A DNA stretch of 64,000 nucleotides from JBAZTO01 sp041661865 (GCA_041661865.1 JBAZTO010000014.1:1-64000), one strand, 5' to 3'. Counted from the first letter of the stretch, positions 50,842-60,274 are shown. Numbers and translations are program-made. Notes: generated by a model from the letters alone, not told the origin.

Positions 50842-51342
50842 GTGGCCCGAAGCTTCATTCATAGATATCGCAGGCCCGCCGGCGAGGTGTCCTTCAACAT
50901 CACCCCGCTGATCGACTGCACCTTCCTGATGATCCTGTTCGTGATCCTGGGCGGGCAGATCGTCTCGGGCAGCTCGCCGCCGAAGGTGGACCTGCCCAAG
51001 CCTCACCGCAGCCAGGCCGCCGCGATCGACGCGGGCAAGCCCAACAAGGTGATCGTCAACGTGCTCTCGGCCGCCGGTGAAAAAGGCAGCGAGGCCCAGG
51101 CCGACCTGGCCACCCAGGCCAGCGGCTATCGCATCGACGGCAAGACCATCGCCCTGGGCGACAACGAGACGCTGGCGGGCATCTTCAAGGCGCGACAGGC
51201 GGCCACCGGCGGGGAGATTTTCATCGAAATCCGCGCCGACCAGCGCGTGCAGTTCGGCCAGGTCCAGCCGGTGCTGGCGGCGGCGACCGACGCGGGCGTT
51301 TCACGGGCCAACATCTCGGCGTTGCTGGACGGGGAGAAGTAG
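50842..51342 (+). CDS. ExbD/TolR-type biopolymer transport protein (copy 1)
   Basis: This 166-residue protein has the ExbD layout: a short cytoplasmic N terminus, one helix, and a periplasmic domain. The helix begins with the essential aspartate in SFNITPLIDCTFLMILFVI. The start is GTG at 50842, with GAGGA just upstream, because the frame before it is made of repeat sequence. The ExbD partner of the ExbB upstream; a second, different ExbD follows four bases later. Confidence 0.85.
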   Translation: MARSFIHRYRRPAGEVSFNITPLIDCTFLMILFVILGGQIVSGSSPPKVDLPKPHRSQAAAIDAGKPNKVIVNVLSAAGEKGSEAQADLATQASGYRIDGKTIALGDNETLAGIFKARQAATGGEIFIEIRADQRVQFGQVQPVLAAATDAGVSRANISALLDGEK

Positions 51343-51346
51343 CGCC

Positions 51347-51823
51347 ATGCCAAACCTCACACCCCAGCCCGGCGAAACGGTCCAGCCCCGGCGGCGACGG
51401 CCTCGACTGGCGCCGCGCATGCAGCCGCTGCTGACCCCGATGGTGGACGTGGCCTTCCAGATGCTGCTGTTCTTCCTGCTGACGACCTGTTTCCGGGCGT
51501 CGGAGGGTCAGATCCCCGGCACGCTGCCGCAGGCCGGCGTTCGCGGAGGCGGGTTGGACCAGGCCATCGTCAAGCCGATCCATATCACCCTGCGCCCCAG
51601 CGAGAGCGGCGTGATCTACGAACTGAGCGGCTCAGCCGTCGGCCTGACCGACGCGGAGGAACTCTACCGCCAGCTCATCTCGCGCCAGCAGGCCATCGGC
51701 AGCGACGAGGTGCCGGTGATCATCCAGCCGCGGTGGGACGTGCCCTGGCGCTACGTGGTCGAGGCCGACAACCAGGCCCACCGGGCCAGGTTCAAGACAA
51801 TCGGCATAACACTGACCGGGTGA
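51347..51823 (+). CDS. ExbD/TolR-type biopolymer transport protein (copy 2)
   Basis: This 158-residue protein starts with a basic N-terminal tail (RRRRPRLAPR) and one helix with the conserved aspartate in LLTPMVDVAFQMLLFFLL. The periplasmic part is of ExbD/TolR type. GGGGAG precedes the ATG. Two non-identical ExbD proteins in one operon suggest a hetero-oligomeric motor, as in other planctomycete and bacteroidete Exb systems. It ends four bases before the long TPR-type protein. Confidence 0.85.
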   Translation: MPNLTPQPGETVQPRRRRPRLAPRMQPLLTPMVDVAFQMLLFFLLTTCFRASEGQIPGTLPQAGVRGGGLDQAIVKPIHITLRPSESGVIYELSGSAVGLTDAEELYRQLISRQQAIGSDEVPVIIQPRWDVPWRYVVEADNQAHRARFKTIGITLTG

Positions 51824-51827
51824 GACG

Positions 51828-54551
51828 ATGGCGGGCGCCAACCAGAAGTTGCGCGGGACAGCGGCGGTGCTGCGAGGCATGGCGATGGGAGCCATTCTCG
51901 CCGTAACGACCGTCGCGGGCGCCGAGATGACCCCGCCGACCAGTCAGCCAACCGTTGCGGTGACAAGGCTCTCGCCAGCGGAGCTGGCGGCCTGCGAGGC
52001 GGCGGTGGACGAGAAGCTTCGCCAGGCCGGCCTGGCCCCGGCCTCCGCGGATCGCGCCAGGCGGCTGGACGAAGTCGCCTCGGACTTGGTGGGCCTGGTC
52101 AGGCAGACCACCTCGCCGACGTCCAACGAAGAGCAATTGCGCAACTTCCGCCTGCGTCTCAAGCAGATCGAGGTGAATGGACTTCTCCGCGTGCAGGAAC
52201 CGGCTGGGCGGCTGATGTTCATGCAGGACAGCCCCGCCGACCGCAAGGCCGTCGCGGCCGCTGCCACGGTGGCCTGCCGCGACGCGAAGACCCTGGCCAG
52301 CGAGATGCAGCGTCAGGAGGCCCAGTGGCGCGGCGACCTCAAGGCCATCGCCACGGTGGCCGGCGAATTGGAAGACCTTGAACGGACGCTGTCGTACAAG
52401 CTGGCGTGGATCTGCCTCTATCGCGGGCTGGCCTCGGACGATGCCGATGCGCGGCAATCAGCGTTGACGGAGGCGGTCTCGCTGGCCCAGCCTTTTGCCA
52501 CCGGCGACCCTTCCAGCGGCGTGAAGTTCTGGTCGCTGCTGATCTGCGGGCGGGCCTGCCGGGCGATGGGTCAATACGACCGGGCGGCGGAATGCCTGGC
52601 CGGGGCCGGCTCGGAACGCGCCGACGCGATGACGCGGGAAGAGGCCGCCTTCGAGACGGCGCGAAATGCCATCGAGCAGGCCGGCGGGCAAGGACAGGCG
52701 GGGCGGTCGCTTCAGGACCGTTTTGCCGCGGCCTCGACGGAGACGGACAAGTATGACAAGCTCGTCGCCCAGGCGGCTGCGGAAGACCGCGACGCGATGA
52801 CCTGGAAGGCGGTACTGCTGCGGCATGCGCTGCTGACTTCCCAGGCCGCCGCCGCTGGACCCGAGCAGGCCAAGGCGCTGGACTCGCAGGCGCAGAAGGT
52901 GCTGGCGGACTTTGCCCTCAAGCATCGCGAATGGGCCACGCGGGCGGAGGTGCTTGAAGCCGCCGCCTCCCGATATGCGTCCCGAAGCGATTGGGACGCC
53001 TTGAACTCCTTCGTCCTGCTGTCGCTGGCTGCGCAGCCCCAGGGGGCGGGCGACGGGCCGGCCAGTCTGCCGGCCAGCGGGCCTGTCGCGGAGCGACGCC
53101 GGTTGTTGGAGATCGTCCTGGGCCGCCGTGACGACCTTTCGCTCCAACTGGCCCCGCAGGCGACGTGGCAACTGGGCCTGTCGCTGGCGCAGGGCGACCC
53201 GATCGCGGCGGCTGAGCGATTCACCGAGATAGTGGCCAGGTTCCCCGACAATCCGCTAGCCAGGTCGGCGGCCCTCAATGCCGCAGCCAGTTACAATGCC
53301 ACCGTGGTGGCGCTGGCCGAAAAAGGCAAGAGCGTCCCGGCCGATGTGCGGCGCAAGTTCATCGCGACCATCGAGACGCTCCTGGCCCGCTGGGGCAGCG
53401 GGAGCGATGTGGCTGAGTGGCAATTCGACCTGGCCTGGCAGTACCAGAAGCTGGCCGAGGCCACCGCTGCCGGCGCGGAGAGGGACACGTTGCAGGACAA
53501 GGCCTTGTCGGCCTACGAGGCGGTTCCCGCGGAGAGCGAGCATCGGATGGAGGCTCGTCGCCGCGCGCTTGAGATACGGTACCTGGCGCTGAGTCGCGCC
53601 GGCGTCGATCCATCGGCCAGCCAGCAGGCGGCTGAGAGCCTGGTCAAGGCGTTGTGGGCCTTCGGGGCAGAGACTTCCGCGGCAGCGGCCAAGGCCGGGC
53701 CGGGGGCGCGGGCCGACGAACTCCGTTCCTGGGGGGCCTGGGCGGAGTTTGTCGCCGCCGAGATCCTCTATGACACGCTGAAGCGGCCGGCCGAGGCCCT
53801 GGCTCTCCTGGGCGACCTGCCGACCCGCTGGCCCGGCACGCCCATCCTGGCCGAGATCACCGAGTTTGAGATCCGCAAACTCGCCGAGCAAGGGCAGGAC
53901 GAGGAAGCCATCACGCGGATCGAGTCGATGGCCAGGGATTTTCCTTCCCAGGCCGGCGCAATGGCGCAATGGCAGGCCCTCCGCCTGCGACAGGCTATCG
54001 CCAAGGCCGAGGAGGCGGGGGCGGAAGTCAAGGCCGCCGACCGCCAGCTTTACCTCCGCGCGGCGCAGGTGGCGTTCCAGGTCGGCGCGAAGAACCCCGC
54101 CCAGCGGCGGGCCATCACGCTGCTGCTGGCCGACGCGATGAGAACCAACCAGTTGCCCCAGCAGGCTCTCGACGTACTCAAGCAATACCAGGCCCAGGCC
54201 GCCGCTGCCGGGGCCGCCTCCATGCCCGCGACCGCGCCCGAAGGCGGCGCCGACGCCGAGATGCTCGAATGCCTGGCCCGCAGTTACCATGACGCCAAGC
54301 GGTACAGCGAGGCCGCCGCCGTGTATCGCAGGTTGGTCGACGGGCTGGACAAGGCCAGGTACGGCGATGCCTATTGGCGGGCGGAGCTGGCCTACTGCCG
54401 TTGCCTGATGGAGGGTTCGCCCAGGGATCCCAAGGTTCTCAAGAGCCTGGTCATTCGGATTGCGCAGTTGAAGGCCGAGGATCCTAAAATGGGCGGGCTG
54501 GGAGCGAAGTTCGAGACCTTGCGGGAGCGGGCCTCGGCCGGGGCGAAATAG
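51828..54551 (+). CDS. Large exported TPR-repeat protein
   Basis: This 907-residue protein has an N-terminal signal (ending VAGAE, about residue 33). The rest is almost entirely alpha-helical, with alanine-rich tetratricopeptide-like repeats, for example LARSYHDAKRYSEAAAVYRRLVDGLDKA near the end split over several helices. No enzyme motif was found. It is the last gene of the VWA-ExbB-ExbD-ExbD operon (start four bases after the previous stop). A periplasmic scaffold for the motor complex is the simplest inference. Confidence 0.75.
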   Translation: MAGANQKLRGTAAVLRGMAMGAILAVTTVAGAEMTPPTSQPTVAVTRLSPAELAACEAAVDEKLRQAGLAPASADRARRLDEVASDLVGLVRQTTSPTSNEEQLRNFRLRLKQIEVNGLLRVQEPAGRLMFMQDSPADRKAVAAAATVACRDAKTLASEMQRQEAQWRGDLKAIATVAGELEDLERTLSYKLAWICLYRGLASDDADARQSALTEAVSLAQPFATGDPSSGVKFWSLLICGRACRAMGQYDRAAECLAGAGSERADAMTREEAAFETARNAIEQAGGQGQAGRSLQDRFAAASTETDKYDKLVAQAAAEDRDAMTWKAVLLRHALLTSQAAAAGPEQAKALDSQAQKVLADFALKHREWATRAEVLEAAASRYASRSDWDALNSFVLLSLAAQPQGAGDGPASLPASGPVAERRRLLEIVLGRRDDLSLQLAPQATWQLGLSLAQGDPIAAAERFTEIVARFPDNPLARSAALNAAASYNATVVALAEKGKSVPADVRRKFIATIETLLARWGSGSDVAEWQFDLAWQYQKLAEATAAGAERDTLQDKALSAYEAVPAESEHRMEARRRALEIRYLALSRAGVDPSASQQAAESLVKALWAFGAETSAAAAKAGPGARADELRSWGAWAEFVAAEILYDTLKRPAEALALLGDLPTRWPGTPILAEITEFEIRKLAEQGQDEEAITRIESMARDFPSQAGAMAQWQALRLRQAIAKAEEAGAEVKAADRQLYLRAAQVAFQVGAKNPAQRRAITLLLADAMRTNQLPQQALDVLKQYQAQAAAAGAASMPATAPEGGADAEMLECLARSYHDAKRYSEAAAVYRRLVDGLDKARYGDAYWRAELAYCRCLMEGSPRDPKVLKSLVIRIAQLKAEDPKMGGLGAKFETLRERASAGAK

Positions 54552-54565
54552 GAATTGCCGGAGCG

Positions 54566-54593
54566 TTGACGTACCGGCTGGAATTGCTATACT
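54566..54593 (+). promoter_or_regulatory. Promoter of tRNA-Cys
   Basis: TTGACG (54566-54571) and TATACT (54588-54593) are 16 bases apart. Transcription would begin near 54600, about 39 bases before the mature tRNA. Confidence 0.65.
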
Positions 54594-54638
54594 TAGCGTT
54601 CCGGCCGGCGGGGACAGACCGCGGGCCGGTGAAAAACC

Positions 54639-54712
54639 GGCGGCATACCCAAGTGGACTAAGGGGACGGATTGCAAATCCGTTATGCCTGGGTTCGAATC
54701 CCAGTGCCGCCT
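54639..54712 (+). tRNA. tRNA-Cys (anticodon GCA)
   Basis: A complete cloverleaf of 74 bases: acceptor GGCGGCA/TGCCGCC, anticodon stem GGATT/AATCC region with anticodon GCA, and T arm with GGTTCGAATCC. The discriminator base is T, the known identity element of cysteine tRNAs. CCA is not encoded. Confidence 0.94.
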
Positions 54713-54800
54713 GTGGTGATGGACACGCCGCACGCCGCGCGGAAGCGGGTCGGTGCGGGGGGACAACAAGAGGGCGCGTTGTCGCCTGGCGAGGTGAAAG

Positions 54801-56042
54801 ATGTTCGGGAGATTCCTCTGCGTTTGCGCCGTGTTCCTTGTGGCCGCCGGTATCGCCCGGGCCGAACCACAGACCCTCAAGCTGCGAGACGGCGCCCAGA
54901 TCACCGGCGAGGTCACCAAGACCGAGACGGGCTACCACGTCGTCATGAAATACGGGGAGGCCGATTACCCTGCCGCCGATGTTCTGGAGGTGGTGACGGA
55001 AGTCTCGCCTTTACAGGAATACCAGCAGCGGGCGGCCAGGATCGACCCCAATAGCGCCGAGGAACACTTCAGCCTGGGCGAGTGGGCCATGAACGCCAAC
55101 CTGCCCGAACAGGCCCGGGACGAATTCGCCGCCGCGGTGCGGATCCAGCCCGGCATGGAAAAGGCATCGCTGCGGCTGCGCCAGATGGACCTCAAGCTCG
55201 GCCGCCGCGAACAGCGACGCGCGACCACTGCCGCCGCGCCCCTCGCGGCCAGCCGACCCGCCGTCGCGGCGCCCGAAGAGCCGCGTGAAGAATGGCTGCT
55301 CAGCGACGATGACATCAACCGTATCCGCGTGGAGGAACTGGAGCCCAACGACCGCGTCCGCGTGGAGTTTTCCAACGACGTGATCAACCGCTACATCGAG
55401 GCCATGCGAAGCCTGCCCGAATTCCGCGAGGTCAACGCCGAACGGATGTTCCGCGCCAAGACGCCGGTGGCCCGAGCCATTGATATGCTCAACAGGACCG
55501 ACAGCAACAACACGGCCCTCCGGGACGACATTCGCATCCTGAGCGATCCGCAGTTCATGATCGACTTCCGCCGACGGGTCTGGCCGGTGGTGGGCGCGCG
55601 GTGCGCGGCGGCGGAGTGTCACGGCGGCGATCAGCCCGTGGGTGGCATGAAACTCTTCCGCACCACCGGCAACGACGAGCGGACCAACTACACCAACTTC
55701 ATCATTCTCGACGGGATGACCAGCCGCGACGGACGCTACCGCGTGATCGACCGCCAGAATCCCGACAAGTCGCTGCTCCTGCAATATGGCCTGCTGCCGG
55801 AACTGGCTGAGGCCAGGCACCCCGAAAAGCTCCGTCAGCCGATCTTTCTGAACAGGAACGCGACGAGTTATCGCCACGTGCTCAACTGGATCCAAACGTC
55901 GCTGCGAGGTCCGAAGCACCCGAATTATCGCCTGGAGTACAGCCCGCCCCTGGGTATGAAACTGGACTTCTTCTCTGCCTCGGTCCTGGACTCCAAGGCG
56001 GCGCCCGCGGGCGGCACCCGGACGCCCTCCGGCCGTCGCTAG
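54801..56042 (+). CDS. Exported protein with a cytochrome-like CX4CH motif
   Basis: This 413-residue protein has a signal peptide (ending IARAE, about residue 22). A short beta domain follows that repeats the LRDGAQITGEV pattern seen in many planctomycete proteins. A TPR-like pair lies at about 75-115. A C-terminal domain (about 250-390) contains GARCAAAECHGGDQP, that is C-x4-CH, a rarer heme-attachment spacing. The later part resembles planctomycete cytochrome-type (PSCyt) domains. Heme binding is inferred. GAGGTGA precedes the start. It lies 88 bases after tRNA-Cys. Confidence 0.65.
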   Translation: MFGRFLCVCAVFLVAAGIARAEPQTLKLRDGAQITGEVTKTETGYHVVMKYGEADYPAADVLEVVTEVSPLQEYQQRAARIDPNSAEEHFSLGEWAMNANLPEQARDEFAAAVRIQPGMEKASLRLRQMDLKLGRREQRRATTAAAPLAASRPAVAAPEEPREEWLLSDDDINRIRVEELEPNDRVRVEFSNDVINRYIEAMRSLPEFREVNAERMFRAKTPVARAIDMLNRTDSNNTALRDDIRILSDPQFMIDFRRRVWPVVGARCAAAECHGGDQPVGGMKLFRTTGNDERTNYTNFIILDGMTSRDGRYRVIDRQNPDKSLLLQYGLLPELAEARHPEKLRQPIFLNRNATSYRHVLNWIQTSLRGPKHPNYRLEYSPPLGMKLDFFSASVLDSKAAPAGGTRTPSGRR

Positions 56043-56063
56043 CGCGGAAGGCCCGCTTTTGCC

Positions 56064-56744
56064 ATGCTCCATACGGTACTTATCGTGGTGCTGACGGCCG
56101 CCCTGGCGGGCGCGGTCGTTTCTTTCGGCTTGGCCGGACTGCGGCAATCGCGGCGCACGGTCGCACTGGCACGGGCGGCGCACGAGGAAGGGATGTTGTT
56201 CTCGGCCGAGGACCTCTTCGACGTGCCGGTACGGTACGGAGGCTTCATCCTGACCCGCTGCGGGCACAGCCAGCGAGCTAATAATATCACCTATGGGCGG
56301 ATGGGCGGCCTGCCGGTGCGGGCCTTCGACTTTCGCTACGAGATCGGCCACGGCACACGACGCGTCAGCAGACACTACGGGGTGATCGTAGTCGAGACCG
56401 CCGCGGTGCTGCCGCCGCTGACGATGTGGAATCGCGACGATGCCGATTACGCCCCGCTGGCGGCGCGGCACTGCGAGGGGCAGGCGGGCTCCTGGTGCTA
56501 CCAAGGCGATGCCGCGATGGCCCGCGCGGCCGCCGCCGCGTGCGAAGGTTTAGGCGCCTCCGCCGTGAGCCTCCAGACCCGCGGCTCGGCCCTGATGCTC
56601 TGCTCGCCCCAGCCGCGGAAAGGCTATGGCGGGAACTGGCGGCAGATCGCCGGACTGCTGAAGGCGATGGGACAGGCTGCCGCCCCGGACGCCGCGGCCG
56701 ATCGTCGGGAGGGCGACGTTGAAACCCCGGCCGAAAAGTGTTAA
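56064..56744 (+). CDS. Membrane-anchored protein of unknown function
   Basis: This 226-residue protein has one N-terminal membrane helix (about 3-25) and a soluble domain. The segment PVRAFDFRYEIGHGTRRVSR followed by HYGVIVVE resembles the DUF3137-like domain found in many bacterial anchored proteins, but I cannot confirm it. It lies 21 bases after the cytochrome-like gene and its end overlaps the upstream frame of the next gene, so an operon is likely. Confidence 0.6.
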   Translation: MLHTVLIVVLTAALAGAVVSFGLAGLRQSRRTVALARAAHEEGMLFSAEDLFDVPVRYGGFILTRCGHSQRANNITYGRMGGLPVRAFDFRYEIGHGTRRVSRHYGVIVVETAAVLPPLTMWNRDDADYAPLAARHCEGQAGSWCYQGDAAMARAAAAACEGLGASAVSLQTRGSALMLCSPQPRKGYGGNWRQIAGLLKAMGQAAAPDAAADRREGDVETPAEKC

Positions 56745-56794
56745 GTTTGCACTTGGCAGGCCCGCGCATGGGCGGCCTTAAGGTGGAGACAACC

Positions 56795-58417
56795 GTGCGA
56801 AAGAATTTGAGCGTAATCGCGGCAATGGCGTTGATCCTCTCGGCCCTGGTCGGTTGCTCTGACTCCAAGAGCGCCCAGTCCAGCAAGAAGCTCCTGGAGG
56901 CTGTCGAAACCGCCAACAGGATGTGCGGAAAGGCGATGTCGCAGTTGGGCGGCCCGACCATCGTGGCGCCCGCCCTCGCCGTGGCCGGTCGAGTTGCCAA
57001 CGTCCAGGTGAGCTGGCCCGACAAGCCCAGCGAGGAAATCGGCACGGACCTGGGCAAGGCTGAGAAGCTCCTCTCCGCCGCCATCCGCGAGTATGAGCCT
57101 GCCGCCGGGACCCGCGAGAAGGCCTTGGCGCAGGTCATGCTCGGGCGGATCCTCGTGCTCAAGGGCTACTACGAAATGGCCGCCGTCGCGCCGGCCCGGC
57201 AGGAGGCGCAGCAGAGCGCCGCCCAGGCCCTGCGAGCGGCATCGCTCGTGCGGAACTGCTCGTCGATCATCAAGTACCTCTCCGACCTGGGCGCGCTGAG
57301 CGATTTGGAACTGGCCCAGGAGCTCCAGGCTGCCCGCGGCCAGACCGACAAGTACAAGGGCGAGGTGGACAAGGCCCAGGCCAAGCTCAGCGAGCTGTCC
57401 AACCAGGCCGAAGCGCTTCGGGCCGCCAACGAGAAGCTTATCCCGCGGGTCCGCGACCTGAGAGTCAACAGCCAGTTGGCCAAGGGAGACAAGGCCTCCG
57501 AGTTGCTTGAGCAGGCCTTGAAGTTGGAGACCGAAATGAACGCCAACGCTTCGGCCATTGCCAGGCTGGAGAGCGAAGCCGATGCGATGGAGGTGACGGC
57601 CTCGGACTTCAAGGCGGCCCTGGATTTCTCCCAAGGCCGGGAGGAAGCGGCCAAGTCGATCCTGGCCGGGCGAAAGGGCTTCGGCGATGCGCGCGAGAAG
57701 GAGATCCAGAGCCTCCAGACCAGCCTGGCAGCGGCCAAGGAGGCCGCCCAGACCGCCGCGACACAACTGGCCACGGCCTGCGAAAAGATTGCCACGGCTG
57801 AGCAGTCGGCGCTGGAAAGCTATGACCAGGCCGCCAAGAAGTTCAAGAAGGCCCAGGCCTCCGAGCCTCGTGGCCGAAACGCCGGGACGCTGGCCCAGAT
57901 GGGCGACGCCTATTGGTCGATGGCCAACCTTCAGTACGGCAGCCTTCAGCATCGCGCCCGCAACGAAGAGGTGGCCGACCAGATAGCGACGGCCTGGGCG
58001 CCGCCCTCGGCGGTGATTCCGACGACGGGCAAGAGCGAGACTGCCACGGCCCCCACCACGAACCCGTCCAGCCAGCCGGCCAGGCGGGAAGCCCGGCCTA
58101 TCGAGGAGATTCCTGAGTTCGCCCGGGCGATTCTCGCCTACCTGCCCAAGGCTGACGAGGTCCGCGCCGCGGCGATAGAGAATTACGACCAGGCGGCCAA
58201 GGCTTACACCGACGCTGAAGCCCAGACCCCGGCCCAGCGGAAATGGGCCTATCAGGGCGAAATCGCGGCTGCGTACATCGGCCTCTACCGCCTCTCGGGT
58301 AGCGCTGAGGCCGCCGAGAAGGCCAAGGCCGCCCTGCGCGACGCGCTGGAGGACAAGCGAGATTCGGTGTACCTGACGGCGGTGGTGGAACTGGAGCGGC
58401 TGCTCCAGGAAAAGTAG
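56795..58417 (+). CDS. Lipoprotein with long coiled coil
   Basis: This 540-residue lipoprotein has a lipobox ALVGC about 22 residues from the start. A helical region with TPR-like character precedes a long coiled coil (about 170-350, LSNQAEALRAANEKLIPRV and similar). A second TPR-like region ends the protein. The start is GTG at 56795, with GGTGGAG upstream; the signal peptide begins there, while earlier starts would precede it by 19 residues. No known family is recognised. A periplasmic structural role is inferred. Confidence 0.7.
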   Translation: MRKNLSVIAAMALILSALVGCSDSKSAQSSKKLLEAVETANRMCGKAMSQLGGPTIVAPALAVAGRVANVQVSWPDKPSEEIGTDLGKAEKLLSAAIREYEPAAGTREKALAQVMLGRILVLKGYYEMAAVAPARQEAQQSAAQALRAASLVRNCSSIIKYLSDLGALSDLELAQELQAARGQTDKYKGEVDKAQAKLSELSNQAEALRAANEKLIPRVRDLRVNSQLAKGDKASELLEQALKLETEMNANASAIARLESEADAMEVTASDFKAALDFSQGREEAAKSILAGRKGFGDAREKEIQSLQTSLAAAKEAAQTAATQLATACEKIATAEQSALESYDQAAKKFKKAQASEPRGRNAGTLAQMGDAYWSMANLQYGSLQHRARNEEVADQIATAWAPPSAVIPTTGKSETATAPTTNPSSQPARREARPIEEIPEFARAILAYLPKADEVRAAAIENYDQAAKAYTDAEAQTPAQRKWAYQGEIAAAYIGLYRLSGSAEAAEKAKAALRDALEDKRDSVYLTAVVELERLLQEK

Positions 58418-58478
58418 ACCCTCGCCGGAGCGGAGCGAGGCCGGGCTCTATGGCCTGTCATGCGATGGATGTGGTTCT

Positions 58479-58533
58479 GGTGGCACAGCCTTTCCAGGCT
58501 GTGCTTGCACAGGCTCGAAAGCCTGTGCCACCC
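58479..58533. repeat. Dispersed palindromic repeat with nested hairpins
   Basis: The outer arms GGTGGCACAG and CTGTGCCACC pair over 55 bases. Inside are two hairpins, CAGCCTTTCCAGGCTG and CAGGCTCGAAAGCCTG. It lies between the lipoprotein and the sigma factor genes. It differs in sequence from the GGGCGTCTCGCC family but has the same organisation. Confidence 0.8.
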
Positions 58534-58590
58534 ATCCAATTCTTCTGTCGCAGAGGCTTGGCTTTGAGGTGACTGTGGAAGGGGCGGTGC

Positions 58591-60273
58591 ATGCGGAAGT
58601 ACACGGTAAAGCCCATGGAGGAGTTGGCCGCGGAACTGACCGCCGGCCTGGCCCGGCTGCGGAAGGGGTACGTCGATTCCGCCGAGGCCCTCATCCGCAT
58701 TATTGATCCCGCGGGAGAGTACCCTTACGAATTCGTGGTCTACCGGCTGACGGGTTTTCGCATGGGGGCCAAGAACGTCGTCAGCGAGCCCATCGGCGGG
58801 CGGGTTCTTCGGGCCGAACTGGCCAGGCTGATGCTGGACCTCTGCGACAGCCTCGACATCCACGCCTCCGAATACGCCGAGCCGGTCTACGACATCACCG
58901 CCCTGGCCAAGCGATACTCGGTTTCCACCAAGACGATCCAGCGGTGGCGCGGGGGAGGGCTTCCGGCCTGGCGGCTGGTGCTGAGCGACGGCACCAAGCG
59001 TCTGGCGTTCCTGGAAAGCTCCGTCGAGTGGTTCATCCAGACGCGCGGGCGGCAGAGGATCGGCACCTCCAGTCGCTTCTCGCAGATGACGGCCTGGGAG
59101 AAGAGCGACATCCTTCGCCGCGCCCGCCGCATGGCCGGTTTCACGCGGTGCAGCCTGAGCGAAGTGGCCCACCGCATCGCTTCCCGCACCGGCCGGGCCG
59201 TCGAGACCATCCGCTACACCCTCCGCCGCCACGACCTGGACCATCCCGACGCGGCGATCTTCCCCAACATGACCGGCCCGCTGGCCCGGCAGGAGCGGGC
59301 GAGCATCTACCACGCGTTTCTGGGCGGCGCGTCAGCCTCGCAACTGGCCCGGCAATACCGCCGCACGCGAGGGAGCATCTATCGCATCGTCAACGAGATG
59401 CGGGCCGGCGAACTCCTCTCGCGAAAGATCGGCTACGTCTACAACGCCCAGTACGATCTGCCCAACGCCGACGAGGTGATCCTGTCCGACGAGCCGGCGG
59501 CCGCTGCCGCCAAGGCTACCGGCGCCGCGACGCCGCCCAAGGGGGCCGAGGAACTGCCGCCTTATCTCCAGGCCCTTTACGATGTGCCACTGCTGGACGC
59601 CGCCGCCGAGCGGAAACTCTTCCGCCGCTACAACTACCTCAAGTACAAGGCCGACAAGGTCCGCAAACTCATCAGCGTCCACAATCCCCGCCCGCGCGAA
59701 CTCAAGGAGGTCGAGGCCCTGCTGATCGCGGCCAACACCGTCAAAAACCGGATCATCCGCGCCAACCTCCGCCTAGTGGTCTCCATCGCCAAGAAGCACG
59801 TCGGCGGCGCGCAGAGCCTCTTCGAGCTGATCAGCGACGGCAACGTCTCGCTGATGCGGGCGGTGGAAAAGTTCGACTATACGCGCGGCAATCGCTTCTC
59901 GACGTATGCGTCCTGGGCCATCATACGGAACTTCGCGCGATCGGTGCCGAGGGAACGATTTCAGCTTGACCACTTCAGCACCGGCCAGGACGAGTCGATG
60001 GACATCGTCGGCAGCCTGAAGGCCTACGAGTCCGACGGCGTCAACGTGCCCGAGCTGCGGGAGAGCATCGAGGCGGCCCTGGCCAAGATCCCCCCGCTGG
60101 AGCGAACAGTGCTGATCAATCACTACGGCCTGGACGAGGGCGGCTCCAAGACGCTCGAACAACTGGGCAAGCAGATGGGCGTTTCCAAGGAACGCGTCCG
60201 ACAGATCGAGATTAACGCCCTCAAGAAACTCCGAAAAATCCTGGCATTGCAGAAGAACGACCTGCTGAGTTAA
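58591..60273 (+). CDS. Sigma-70 family RNA polymerase sigma factor with N-terminal HTH extension
   Basis: This 560-residue sigma factor has an unusual build. Residues 1-320 hold three helix-turn-helix-like segments (about 101-150 with TALAKRYSVSTKTIQRW, 184-215, and 235-272) instead of a normal region 1.1. Residues about 380-455 are sigma region 2: NLRLVVSIAKKHVGG, FELISDGNVSLMRAVEKFDY, FSTYASWAIIRNFAR. Residues about 494-552 are region 4 with MGVSKERVRQIEINALKKLR. Region 3 is short or divergent. Similar long sigma factors occur in planctomycetes. An alternative, DNA-sequence-specific role is inferred. Confidence 0.88.
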   Translation: MRKYTVKPMEELAAELTAGLARLRKGYVDSAEALIRIIDPAGEYPYEFVVYRLTGFRMGAKNVVSEPIGGRVLRAELARLMLDLCDSLDIHASEYAEPVYDITALAKRYSVSTKTIQRWRGGGLPAWRLVLSDGTKRLAFLESSVEWFIQTRGRQRIGTSSRFSQMTAWEKSDILRRARRMAGFTRCSLSEVAHRIASRTGRAVETIRYTLRRHDLDHPDAAIFPNMTGPLARQERASIYHAFLGGASASQLARQYRRTRGSIYRIVNEMRAGELLSRKIGYVYNAQYDLPNADEVILSDEPAAAAAKATGAATPPKGAEELPPYLQALYDVPLLDAAAERKLFRRYNYLKYKADKVRKLISVHNPRPRELKEVEALLIAANTVKNRIIRANLRLVVSIAKKHVGGAQSLFELISDGNVSLMRAVEKFDYTRGNRFSTYASWAIIRNFARSVPRERFQLDHFSTGQDESMDIVGSLKAYESDGVNVPELRESIEAALAKIPPLERTVLINHYGLDEGGSKTLEQLGKQMGVSKERVRQIEINALKKLRKILALQKNDLLS

Positions 60274-60274
60274 C

